DNA from: Desertivirga arenae
Lineage (GTDB): Bacteria > Bacteroidota > Bacteroidia > Sphingobacteriales > Sphingobacteriaceae
Assembly: GCF_017355785.1 (NCBI RefSeq)
Contig: NZ_JAFEWE010000002.1
Coordinates: 627,264 to 691,263, forward strand
Length of the DNA stretch: 64,000 nt
Reading direction: 5' to 3'
Of this stretch, positions 36,094 to 43,953 are shown in pieces. Position numbers and translations under genes: made by a program. The notes beneath the pieces are model-generated. The model worked only from the letters and a program-made list of their open reading frames with translations. It did not search any database and had not been told where the DNA came from. Numbering within the stretch: position 1 is the first letter of the stretch; every line of letters starts with the position of its first letter.

Positions 36094-36120
36094 ATTGTTT
36101 ACCTAGCGTTCGTAAACAAT
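36094..36120. promoter_or_regulatory. perfect inverted repeat in the lysC leader
   Basis: ATTGTTTAC (36094-36102) and GTAAACAAT (36112-36120) are perfect 9-base inverted arms with a 9-base spacer. It lies 52-78 bases upstream of the lysC ATG, downstream of a likely -7 box, so it would form a leader hairpin or a dimeric-regulator operator. Confidence 0.55.
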
Positions 36121-36143
36121 TTTACAGGTTCTATAATTGGCCG

Positions 36144-36151
36144 CAAAATTA
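36144..36151 (-). promoter_or_regulatory. possible -7 box of lysC
   Basis: TAATTTTG on the minus strand matches TAnnTTTG. No TTTG is found at the expected upstream spacing, so support is partial. It would give a leader of about 95 bases containing the inverted repeat. Confidence 0.4.
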
Positions 36152-36352
36152 GTTAAAAGCTTTAGAATTTAAGCTTCCCATTCAATTTATCTCAGAAAAT
36201 AAGTTTTTGGCAAAAGTTTTGTATAGTGTGAAGCAACCAAAGCCATATAACTACTGGGAACACATCACCTTCCCTGCGTCTATTATTTTTTTTATTTCCT
36301 TAAAACAAAATAACCTAAATCAGATTGTATTATTAATATAAACCCACCTTTT

Positions 36353-36550
36353 ATGAATAACACTAAGCTATTAACCAGTAAAGATCAGGAATTGATCAGC
36401 ATGTTTGCAGAGGACGAAGTGACCTTTTGGGCAAACAAATGGGGAGTAACTAAAGAAACTGTAAAGAGTGCAGTGAAGTTTTCGGGAAGTAATTCAGTTT
36501 CAAAGGTGTATACATACCTTGTGAACTCGAATAAAGTTCGCTTAAGCTAA
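36353..36550 (+). CDS. DUF3606 protein
   Basis: This 65-residue protein matches DUF3606: an acidic residue string followed by EVTFWANKWGVTKETVKSAVK, which reads as a helix-turn-helix-like unit, and the ending KVYTYLVNSNK. The family is small, common in Bacteroidota and Proteobacteria and has no settled function; DNA contact is a guess from the fold. It is followed at once by a terminator, so it forms its own transcript. Confidence 0.75.
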   Translation: MNNTKLLTSKDQELISMFAEDEVTFWANKWGVTKETVKSAVKFSGSNSVSKVYTYLVNSNKVRLS

Positions 36551-36577
36551 CAGCGCAAAACGAAAAATTCTATGAGC

Positions 36578-36606
36578 AGCCCTGACGATTCGGGGCTTTT
36601 TTTTTT
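36578..36606 (+). terminator. rho-independent terminator after the DUF3606 gene
   Basis: Arms AGCCCTGA and TCGGGGCT (one G-T pair) with a CGAT loop run straight into ten T residues. Confidence 0.85.
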
Positions 36607-36655
36607 GTTTTTTATTGGATTAAAAGCAGATCTCTAATTTGGCAACCGTACATTC

Positions 36656-37726
36656 CTAACTTGCTTTTTTAGCTATTTTTTCTTCAGCAAGCTCCTTCTC
36701 CTCAGCATCTGGCTTCGGTTCTTCCTGTTCAAGTGAAGCAGTATTTTCATATTGCAGTTTTAAAAACATAGGAAAGTGGTCTGAGCCGCAGGCGGCAAGC
36801 TTTCGTATTTCCAATAACTTGAAATCGACTGAGCAAAACACATGATCTAAGGGAAAGCGAAGAAATGGATACCAGGCATGAAAGGTATTAAAGAAACCTC
36901 TACCCTTTCGTGGGTCTAGTAAACCACTGTACTTTGAAAATAATTCTGTAGTATAGCTCCAGGCTACATCATTAAGATCCCCCATTACAATTACCGGAAG
37001 ATCATTCTTTCTGGCTAGTTTACCTACCAGCAATAACTCTTTGTCACGCTCCGTTGAGCGGGGATTCTCGTTTGGTACAGGAGGTGTTGGATGAACACAA
37101 TAAAGTTGAACTTTTTTGCCTGACGGCAATATCAGCCTGCAATGAATAGAGGGAATATCCTTTTCTACCAAATATTCCACACTGTACTTCTCAAATTTCA
37201 ACTTCGAGAACAGCATCATTCCGTACGTATTTTCCAGAGGAACTTCGATAGAATAGGGGTATTTCTCTTTCAAAACTGATAAAGCATTCTGCCACCAGGA
37301 ATCTGTTTCCAACAGCAACATTATATCTGCATCCTGCGATTCCAGGTTCTGAATATACTCCTTATCATTTCTGTTGTATTGGTAAACATTTGCAGTAATT
37401 AAAGATATTCCCTTGTCTTGAAAGACTTCCCTGGCATGCTTTACCTGAACTTTAGCAACACTGAGAAAAGGATAGATCTGATAAAAAAGGTACACCAGAT
37501 TACAGGAAAGCAATACACTAAATATTATAATTGAAGATTCATGATCACCCGTCAGCCATTTTACAATAAATGCGATCAGAAGTAAAGCAGTCAGGATCAG
37601 CTTTTGAAAACGGGGGTATTCAAACACTCTAAAAGCCCAGTAATCATTCCTCACCAGAGGGAGCAGAGACATTGTTAAGACCAAAGAGGCCAGAATTTCG
37701 AGGATATATTTTATAGAAGTAGCCAA
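36656..37726 (-). CDS. membrane-linked endonuclease/exonuclease/phosphatase family protein
   Basis: The 356-residue protein has two or three N-terminal membrane helices (about residues 5-22, 39-57 and 66-85), then an EEP hydrolase domain (about 112-330) with ITANVYQYN (N), MLLLETDSWW (E), YCVHPTPP, IVMGDLNDVAWS and GSDHFPMFLKLQ motifs, which together form the metal site. A Glu/Lys-rich tail follows. Substrates of this group range from DNA to phospholipids; with a membrane anchor a lipid or nucleotide target is plausible but unproven. The start is a TTG at 37726, which keeps the first helix; the next ATG (M19) would cut it. Confidence 0.82.
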   Translation of the reverse strand: MATSIKYILEILASLVLTMSLLPLVRNDYWAFRVFEYPRFQKLILTALLLIAFIVKWLTGDHESSIIIFSVLLSCNLVYLFYQIYPFLSVAKVQVKHAREVFQDKGISLITANVYQYNRNDKEYIQNLESQDADIMLLLETDSWWQNALSVLKEKYPYSIEVPLENTYGMMLFSKLKFEKYSVEYLVEKDIPSIHCRLILPSGKKVQLYCVHPTPPVPNENPRSTERDKELLLVGKLARKNDLPVIVMGDLNDVAWSYTTELFSKYSGLLDPRKGRGFFNTFHAWYPFLRFPLDHVFCSVDFKLLEIRKLAACGSDHFPMFLKLQYENTASLEQEEPKPDAEEKELAEEKIAKKAS

Positions 37727-37869
37727 TTCTTAAATTTTATGAATTCCAGTTTGATTTATTACTGAAGTTAAATGCTCACCCTTCTCCCCTGCCTGCACCA
37801 AACTTGCAATCAACTAAAGCTATCAACATATAAGCAAAACAGAAGTTTCAGCCACCCTCCATAAAAGCA

Positions 37870-37900
37870 GAAAGGCGCGAGTTGTTTGCCCGCGCCTTTC
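37870..37900 (-). terminator. terminator after aldose epimerase gene
   Basis: Ten-base arms (GAAAGGCGCG and CGCGCCTTTC) with an 11-base loop lie 20 bases beyond the stop at 37920, with a modest T run on the minus strand. Confidence 0.75.
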
Positions 37901-37919
37901 AGAATATTTCTTTCAGGAA

Positions 37920-39098
37920 TTATTTCTGAACTCCAAACTTATACAGGGTAGAAGTTTGGTAGGTTTCTCCTGGTTTCAAAGTAGTACTAGGGAATGAAGG
38001 TTTGTTTGGTGAATCAGGAAAATGCTGAGTTTCTAAACAAAAACCTGTACGATGCTGATATGGTTTTCCACCTTTACAGTCATTTAATTTTCCATCCAGG
38101 AAATTTCCTCCGTAGAATTGGATCCCCGGTTCATTGGTTAAAACCTCTAATGTGATACCAGTTTTTGGTCCAACCACAAAAGCAGCTTGCTTAAGGTTTT
38201 TAGATCCATCTGTTAAAACGAAATTATGGTCATAACCTTTACCCATCTTCAATTGCTCGTCATCTGCATTAACACGGGCGCCAATTGCTGTCGGCTTTGT
38301 GAAATCAAACGGAGTACCTGCTACATCTTTCAGCTCTCCTGTCGGGATAAGCGTTGCATCTACCGGAGTAAACTTAGAAGCATTAATAGTCAGAATATGA
38401 TCATTAATATCCCCATTACCTTCACCATTCAGATTAAAGTAACAGTGATTGGTTAAATTTAACACTGTAGTTTTATCAGTAGTTGCAGAATAGTCCATTT
38501 TAATGGCATTGTCATCCGTTAAGGTATAGATCACTTTAACCGTTAAGTTACCTGGATAACCTTCTTCTCCATCAACCGATACGCGTGAGAGCTCAAGAGT
38601 ATAGTCATTAACTTTTTTTGCATCCCATACTTGTGCATGAAATCCTTTTGGACCTCCATGTAAGGACTGACCATTATCATTTGCAGGAAGGTTATAGGCT
38701 TTACCATCCAGGGTAAAAGTAGCTTTACCAATACGATTTCCGTACCTCCCTATTAATGCTCCGAAATAAGGCTCATTTGCTTGTTGGTAGCCAGCAACTT
38801 TATCGTATCCAAGGGCTACATCTACAATTTTTCCATCTTTATCGGGAACCAGGATACTCACTATACGGCCTCCATAATTTGTTATAGCAACTTGTACGTT
38901 ATTCTTATTTTTTAAAACGTATAAGCCTGCTTGCTTACCGTCGATTGTTGCTGAGAAATTGCTGCTGTCTGGAATCATAACTGTTGTTGATACAGAATCT
39001 GAATCTGCGTTAGATGTTGTCGTTTTATTAGAGTTGTTTGTACATGCCGACAGCCCTACGATACCGGCCGCCAAAATTAGCAATAAGTTCGATTTCAT
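37920..39098 (-). CDS. lipoprotein aldose 1-epimerase (mutarotase)
   Basis: From the ATG at 39098 the product has 392 residues. The longer GTG frame from 39191 adds a spurious leader. It has a lipoprotein signal (LLLILAAGIVGLSACT, cysteine near residue 19), a Ser/Thr linker and a GalM fold: NYGGRIVSILVPD, NRIGKATFTLDG, NGQSLHGGPKGFH (catalytic-site histidine), NHCYFNL and the base-bearing QFYGGNF region. Mutarotases interconvert alpha and beta anomers of aldoses. Its place at the end of the arabinan locus suggests a periplasmic or surface step for released sugars. Confidence 0.9.
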   Translation of the reverse strand: MKSNLLLILAAGIVGLSACTNNSNKTTTSNADSDSVSTTVMIPDSSNFSATIDGKQAGLYVLKNKNNVQVAITNYGGRIVSILVPDKDGKIVDVALGYDKVAGYQQANEPYFGALIGRYGNRIGKATFTLDGKAYNLPANDNGQSLHGGPKGFHAQVWDAKKVNDYTLELSRVSVDGEEGYPGNLTVKVIYTLTDDNAIKMDYSATTDKTTVLNLTNHCYFNLNGEGNGDINDHILTINASKFTPVDATLIPTGELKDVAGTPFDFTKPTAIGARVNADDEQLKMGKGYDHNFVLTDGSKNLKQAAFVVGPKTGITLEVLTNEPGIQFYGGNFLDGKLNDCKGGKPYQHRTGFCLETQHFPDSPNKPSFPSTTLKPGETYQTSTLYKFGVQK

Positions 39099-39236
39099 GA
39101 GTACAAATAGGTTTTTAAAAGATTTATAATAGTGTAAATATATCTCAGTAAATGCCCAAACACTTAACAGTTGTTTCGTACCGCACCCCACCTTCCAAAT
39201 CCCAAGCGGCGGCGCAATATAGTATTTTACTTCTTA

Positions 39237-40259
39237 TTATTTTCCAACTTCCACCACTGGCCAGCCCTTCTCCCATTTCATCCTTTCGATCCGCAACTTT
39301 GGAGCACCATTATCAGAGGCATCATATCCATGGAACACCAGGTAATCCATCTTATCAAAGGTATAGGCTGAATTATGCCCTACTCCGTACCAATTTGTAT
39401 TACCCTGCATTACGATACTTCCTCCTCCTTTAGCCATCGATATTCCCTCTTTATCGAGATACGGACCTTCTAAACTTTTAGATCTCCCTACTATCATCTT
39501 GTAAGTACTTTTGGGCCCTTTACAGCAGTAATCAATTGATGCGAAAAGATAATAATATTTTCCTTTCCTGAACACAAAGGGGGCTTCGATAGCATTTCCC
39601 CCTGCATCAGCAGGATTATCATCTATGGCTGGAGGATTAGGACTTCCCGGACTTTCTTTGCGACTTGCGATGGTTTGAAGATGCACTGAATCACCAACAA
39701 TTGCACTACGTTCCTTATTCAGTTTCACTATTTGTAAACCATCCCAGAAAGAACCAAAGAAGAGATAAGGATTATTTTTCTTATCTGTAACCAGGTTCGG
39801 ATCTATTGCATTCCAGTTAGTAAGGCCTGGATAGGATTGAATTATCTTCCCATGATCTACCCACTTAAAGTCTCTTGAGGATGGGTCGAGAGTCTTATTT
39901 GTTGCTAATCCAATTGCCGAAGTATTTTTGCCAAAGGCTGAGACAGAATAGTATAAATAATACTGCCCGTTGTAATAGCTGATATCAGGCGCCCAGATAT
40001 GTCCTTTAAATGTTGGAATTGCTTTCACAGCCCACTGAGGAGCTTCCGCAAAAACAGGCTTCTCCTTTTTCCAGTTCTTCAGATCTTTCGATGACCAAAC
40101 AGAAATCCCCCATCCGGTGCAGAAAAGGTAGTAACTATCGCCCTGTTTTGTCATTACGGGATCGTGAACAGAAATATTCTGCTTCAGATCCTGCCCGAAA
40201 ACAAAGTTGCTTGCCCCAACCAGGAGCAAGCAACCTATTATTTTTAACCAGTTCAACAC
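39237..40259 (-). CDS. GH43 family arabinosidase (endo-arabinanase-like)
   Basis: The 340-residue secreted protein has a signal (GCLLLVGASNFVFGQ) and a five-bladed propeller glycosidase. Catalytic residues appear as the base D in SVHDPVM, the pKa modulator D in WNAIDPNLV and the acid E in NAIEAPFVF. The loop KGHIWAPDISYYNGQYYLYYS is typical of GH43 arabinanases. It most likely cuts alpha-1,5-linked arabinan. The start is GTG (40259) or the next TTG, since there is an in-frame stop just upstream. It follows the GH51 gene after 4 bases, so both are one transcript. Confidence 0.87.
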   Translation of the reverse strand: MLNWLKIIGCLLLVGASNFVFGQDLKQNISVHDPVMTKQGDSYYLFCTGWGISVWSSKDLKNWKKEKPVFAEAPQWAVKAIPTFKGHIWAPDISYYNGQYYLYYSVSAFGKNTSAIGLATNKTLDPSSRDFKWVDHGKIIQSYPGLTNWNAIDPNLVTDKKNNPYLFFGSFWDGLQIVKLNKERSAIVGDSVHLQTIASRKESPGSPNPPAIDDNPADAGGNAIEAPFVFRKGKYYYLFASIDYCCKGPKSTYKMIVGRSKSLEGPYLDKEGISMAKGGGSIVMQGNTNWYGVGHNSAYTFDKMDYLVFHGYDASDNGAPKLRIERMKWEKGWPVVEVGK

Positions 40260-40263
40260 TGTT

Positions 40264-42246
40264 TTATAACATTTTCACTTTTATAACATTTAATGAGTTA
40301 GGAGCAAGTTTTGTTGTAATGGCTTGCTTTTTAACAGAAACAGCTTGTGTTTTAGGACTAACTTCGAATGGTTTATCCAAGGTATTGACTTTCTCGGTAT
40401 CTGAGGCACCTAAAACTGTAAGAGTTCCTTTTGACTGCAATTTAGTAACTCCCTCTACGCTAAAAGCACCTTCGGTTTCTTTATCAGTTGTATTAACAAC
40501 TTTCAGGATAAGCTCATTAGTTTTCTTATCAATCACTGCCGATGCGTATAACCCATCTTGTCCTGTCACTTTTTGACCGTTTAACAATATCGGAACAACA
40601 TTAGTTCCTTTATTTAGCGAATAAAGCTTTTGTACATGATAGTTAGGCGTTCCGTAAGAGCGGAGGTTGTCCACCCATATCATGTCAGGTGTCCACTGCC
40701 ATCCGTCTATGTGAGCAAATAAGGGAGCATAAGAGGCCATATAAACAACATCTGCATTTCGCTCCAACCCGGTTAAGAAAGCTGCCTCGGATATGGCAGT
40801 TTTAACATTATTCTTATTATCAACGCTTACAGTCTTATCACTCTGGGCAGCATATTCACCAGCGAAGACCTTAGATCCGTTACGAGGATAGTTGTCATAT
40901 CGGGTAGCATTTTCCAGGAACCACTCCGGGCGGCGGTAGTAATGCTCGTCGATCATGTCGGCTCCCATTTTTCTAAGTTCTCCGTTAAGGTAATCGAAAC
41001 GTTCTCCGTTCGGATCGGTACCAGAACTGTTCACAAGTTTAATATTCGGATATTTTTCCTTAATGGCTTTGGTAAAGATTTTTAAGCGTTCCAAATACTG
41101 AGGGCCCCAGTTTTCATTACCAATTCCCATCATTTTAAGATTGAAAGGTTTTGGATGTCCCATATCAGCGCGCAACTTACCCCACTTGCTACTTACATCT
41201 CCATTGGCAAATTCTATAAGATCCAAGGCATCCTGGATATAAGGTCCTAATTCGTCTAGTGGCACTACCTCTGCAGTATTGAACTGGCATGCCATTCCGC
41301 AATTAAGAATAGGAAGAGGTTCTGCACCGACATCCTCTGCTAATTGAAAATATTCGAAGAAACCTAAACCGAAGGTTTGATAATAATCAGGAGCAGGACG
41401 ATGAGCAAATTCATAATTCCAACGATTGATGATAAGTTCACGATCTTCCACGGGGCCTACTGTTTTTTTCCATTGATAGCGTAGAGAAAGGTCAGAGCCC
41501 TCAACGATACAACCTCCGGGAAAGCGAATAAACCCGGGCTTCATATCGGCCAACAATTGCACCATGTCTCCTCTTAAACCACCCGGACGGTTCTTCCAGG
41601 TATCAGAAGGGAACAACGAAATCATATCCAGATCAACTGTTCCGTTACCTTCAAACCAGATATTGAATTTGGCTTTGGGTTCTGTTGCAGTAGCATTAAA
41701 ACTTACAGCCTGCTTTTTCCATTCATTTCCGGATTGAGTTGGCGTAAATACCCCAGCTCCGATCACATTTCCTTTTGGGTCAATCAACTCCAGGTGCATT
41801 TTCACTCCGGGATTCGACTGACGGTACATGACCGAGAAATCATATCTTAAGCCTTGTTTGATCCCCATACCGCGAAAACCCTCATTTTGCAGACCAAGGT
41901 CTCCCTTTTTTCTATTGTCAACTTTCACCCTTAAGAACCTTGGATTTGCAGCTTTTAGTTCCTGACGGTTGATAACCAACACATCCCCTTCATTCTTATT
42001 TCCCTGCACTGTCCAGCCCATCAAAGGCTTGTTGAATTCGAATGATCTGTTCTTAACAAGCTCGGCATAGATTCCTCCATCAGCACCCATGTTGATATCC
42101 TCAAAAAAGACACCCCACATGGTTGGCTGAACGGCAGCTCCTACCTGGGTCGCTTTAACTGTAAATGTTTTAACCTGGGCTAAACCCTGTCCTGCTAGTC
42201 CCAGAGAAAGACCCAGTAAACAAAGTAATTTGTAATTCCTTTTCAT
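40264..42246 (-). CDS. GH51 alpha-L-arabinofuranosidase
   Basis: The 660-residue protein has a signal peptide (to about residue 24) and GH51 features: a carbohydrate-binding-like N-terminal part, MWGVFFEDINMGADGGIYAEL, the acid/base glutamate at about residue 378 in GIGNENWGPQY and the nucleophile glutamate at about residue 464 in VFAGEYAAQS, followed by a C-terminal beta-domain. GH51 enzymes release terminal arabinofuranose from arabinan and arabinoxylan. In this locus it is expected to complete the action of the GH43 enzymes. A TAATTGGTT element sits about 57 bases before its ATG. Confidence 0.92.
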   Translation of the reverse strand: MKRNYKLLCLLGLSLGLAGQGLAQVKTFTVKATQVGAAVQPTMWGVFFEDINMGADGGIYAELVKNRSFEFNKPLMGWTVQGNKNEGDVLVINRQELKAANPRFLRVKVDNRKKGDLGLQNEGFRGMGIKQGLRYDFSVMYRQSNPGVKMHLELIDPKGNVIGAGVFTPTQSGNEWKKQAVSFNATATEPKAKFNIWFEGNGTVDLDMISLFPSDTWKNRPGGLRGDMVQLLADMKPGFIRFPGGCIVEGSDLSLRYQWKKTVGPVEDRELIINRWNYEFAHRPAPDYYQTFGLGFFEYFQLAEDVGAEPLPILNCGMACQFNTAEVVPLDELGPYIQDALDLIEFANGDVSSKWGKLRADMGHPKPFNLKMMGIGNENWGPQYLERLKIFTKAIKEKYPNIKLVNSSGTDPNGERFDYLNGELRKMGADMIDEHYYRRPEWFLENATRYDNYPRNGSKVFAGEYAAQSDKTVSVDNKNNVKTAISEAAFLTGLERNADVVYMASYAPLFAHIDGWQWTPDMIWVDNLRSYGTPNYHVQKLYSLNKGTNVVPILLNGQKVTGQDGLYASAVIDKKTNELILKVVNTTDKETEGAFSVEGVTKLQSKGTLTVLGASDTEKVNTLDKPFEVSPKTQAVSVKKQAITTKLAPNSLNVIKVKML

Positions 42247-42298
42247 GTTCTAATTGCGCTTCAAGAAGCTTTTGTGTGTTTGTTTAGTAATTAGTCGA

Positions 42299-42312
42299 TA
42301 ATAATTGGTTCT
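42299..42312. promoter_or_regulatory. TAATTGGTT element upstream of GH51 gene
   Basis: TAATAATTGGTTCT here is identical over 14 bases to 48955-48968 before susC. The core TAATTGGTT (42302-42310) also occurs before fecR. It lies 53-66 bases upstream of the GH51 start. Confidence 0.5.
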
Positions 42313-42370
42313 TAAAGATAGGAAAAATATTAAATGTCAAAAAAACAATTAAAAATTTCACAGGAGACGT

Positions 42371-42405
42371 AAAAGCCCTGTTGCTGATTAGTCAGACAAC
42401 AGGGC
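42371..42405 (-). terminator. terminator between GH43 and GH51 genes of the utilisation locus
   Basis: Perfect 9-base arms (GCCCTGTTG at 42375-42383 and CAACAGGGC at 42397-42405) with a 13-base loop lie 17 bases past the GH43 stop, and a short T run follows on the minus strand. It divides the locus into two transcription units. Confidence 0.7.
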
Positions 42406-42421
42406 GAACCAATTTAAAAAA

Positions 42422-43906
42422 CTATTGAATTTTTTTACCCCAGATGCCCAGGCCTCCACCATTCATTCCTGTATAGACAATTGTTGAAGCTTTCTTATTT
42501 TCCCAGTCTCTTTCTCTAGATACGTAAACCCGGTCCACAAATAGCCCGTTTGCAAAACGTGTGATCAAATAGGGCGCTTCGTAAGACCAGGATGTAGTTG
42601 CATCTCCACCGATAGTTCCATCTGCTCTCAAATCGTCAACGGCGAATGTTGCATTCATTTGAGGACTGGTTTGTTCATTTCCAAAACCAGGAACAACGGA
42701 ATATAATAGAAGGATCTTCTCGTACTTACCAACAAGGCTATCCCTGGTTATGGGAGTTTGAGCTACATTCGCATATCTTTCAGGAGATACAGCGGGCCAC
42801 CCGTTGTTCAGCCAGAACATTTTCCTGACATGGAGGACCATTGCCGCAGGGTCTGCACCTGGTCTCCCTTGGTGTGCCATATAATATTGATTATTATCAT
42901 CCTTGAATACTGCACAGTGAGCTGTTCCCTGCCATCCACCATGCCCGTTAAACTTATATGGTGCAAGGATCATAGGATCATTATCAGCCGCATTATCTAC
43001 GTTAATACCATTAAAATCAACAAAAGGACCGTTAGGATTAGGAGATTTAAAGACCCGAACGTTGTACTTTGTCGATAGCCAATCATACGAAACAAACAAG
43101 TAGTACATGTTCTTCTCGGCATTATAGATAATTTCAGCGCCTTCCAGGTTTCCGTTAATCATACCATTGGTACTTCCCCTTCTCACGATCCTTGTGCCCC
43201 TATCACCTGAAGTCTTAGCAAGACCTGTTTGCGGGTTCAACTCCAACTCATAAAGACCATCCCAAGAAGATCCATATACCATCCAATGTTGCCCTGAAGG
43301 CGTTACTACTACTGATGGGTCTATAGCATTGGTACCTGGGCCTGTATTAATCGAAGTAACAGCCAGGCCTTTCTCTACCCATGGACCTTCCGGAGAACTC
43401 GATGTAAGAAGTCCTATAGCACTAGTACGTCCTTGGGTTGGAGCCAGGGAATAATACAATCTAAACTCAGAGCCAACCTTCATAATATAAGGCGCCCAAA
43501 GACCTTGAACTGGGGTACCTTGCTGAGATTGAATATAGTTGACAGCTTGAGACGGAAGTGCATCCAAAGCCCAGCCTACGAATTTCCAGTCCACCAGATC
43601 CTTGGATTTTCTTACCATTATACCGATACGGGCAGTCGCACCATAAGCAACATCTGTACTGTAGCAATAATACCAGTCCCCAACTTTCAGAATTGAAGGA
43701 TCATGTGTATTATATGGGCCCCATTTCCATGAATAAGAAAGAGGTGCAATACTCGCATAAGTATCATTCAAATTGTCTATGTTAAATGGTTTATCTGCAA
43801 ATATCCCGGGATCAACTTCGGTTAAAGCCTCTTCTGATTTTTTACAACCAAATAATATTGTAGAAGCAAGTGCTAGTAAGCACGCTGATTTTAGAATTTT
43901 TAACAT
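42422..43906 (-). CDS. GH43 arabinan endo-1,5-alpha-L-arabinosidase, lipoprotein
   Basis: The 494-residue protein has a lipoprotein signal (KSACLLALASTILFGCKK, cysteine near residue 21) and a GH43 propeller (about 60-380). The base D is in NTHDPSIL, the pKa modulator D in TNAIDPSVVV and the acid E in NLEGAEIIY. The C-terminal part (about 395-494) is a beta-domain with a WGK ending. As a lipoprotein it probably sits on the outer membrane next to SusCD and makes the first cuts in arabinan. It follows the SusD gene after 47 bases. Confidence 0.88.
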   Translation of the reverse strand: MLKILKSACLLALASTILFGCKKSEEALTEVDPGIFADKPFNIDNLNDTYASIAPLSYSWKWGPYNTHDPSILKVGDWYYCYSTDVAYGATARIGIMVRKSKDLVDWKFVGWALDALPSQAVNYIQSQQGTPVQGLWAPYIMKVGSEFRLYYSLAPTQGRTSAIGLLTSSSPEGPWVEKGLAVTSINTGPGTNAIDPSVVVTPSGQHWMVYGSSWDGLYELELNPQTGLAKTSGDRGTRIVRRGSTNGMINGNLEGAEIIYNAEKNMYYLFVSYDWLSTKYNVRVFKSPNPNGPFVDFNGINVDNAADNDPMILAPYKFNGHGGWQGTAHCAVFKDDNNQYYMAHQGRPGADPAAMVLHVRKMFWLNNGWPAVSPERYANVAQTPITRDSLVGKYEKILLLYSVVPGFGNEQTSPQMNATFAVDDLRADGTIGGDATTSWSYEAPYLITRFANGLFVDRVYVSRERDWENKKASTIVYTGMNGGGLGIWGKKIQ

Positions 43907-43953
43907 GGTTAATTACATTTCTCAGGTTTCACCCTGAACTGGTTCACATTGAA

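Larger units (their letters stand above)
36043..36352. other. divergent intergenic region of lysC and DUF3606 gene
   Basis: This 310-base stretch carries no convincing gene. It contains a 9-9-9 inverted repeat (36094-36120), a -7-like box for lysC (36144-36151) and an AT-rich segment upstream of the DUF3606 start. A 28-codon open frame at 36066 is judged to be chance. Confidence 0.7.

Noticed and set aside
36066..36152. 28-codon frame in the lysC/DUF3606 gap
   Set aside because: It has no recognisable features and lies antisense to the lysC leader.
34672..36152. Lysine riboswitch in the lysC leader
   Set aside because: The leader is too short and shows only a single inverted repeat, not the multi-helix lysine aptamer.
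39099..39191. GTG start of the aldose epimerase at 39191
   Set aside because: It would mask the lipoprotein signal that starts at the ATG at 39098.
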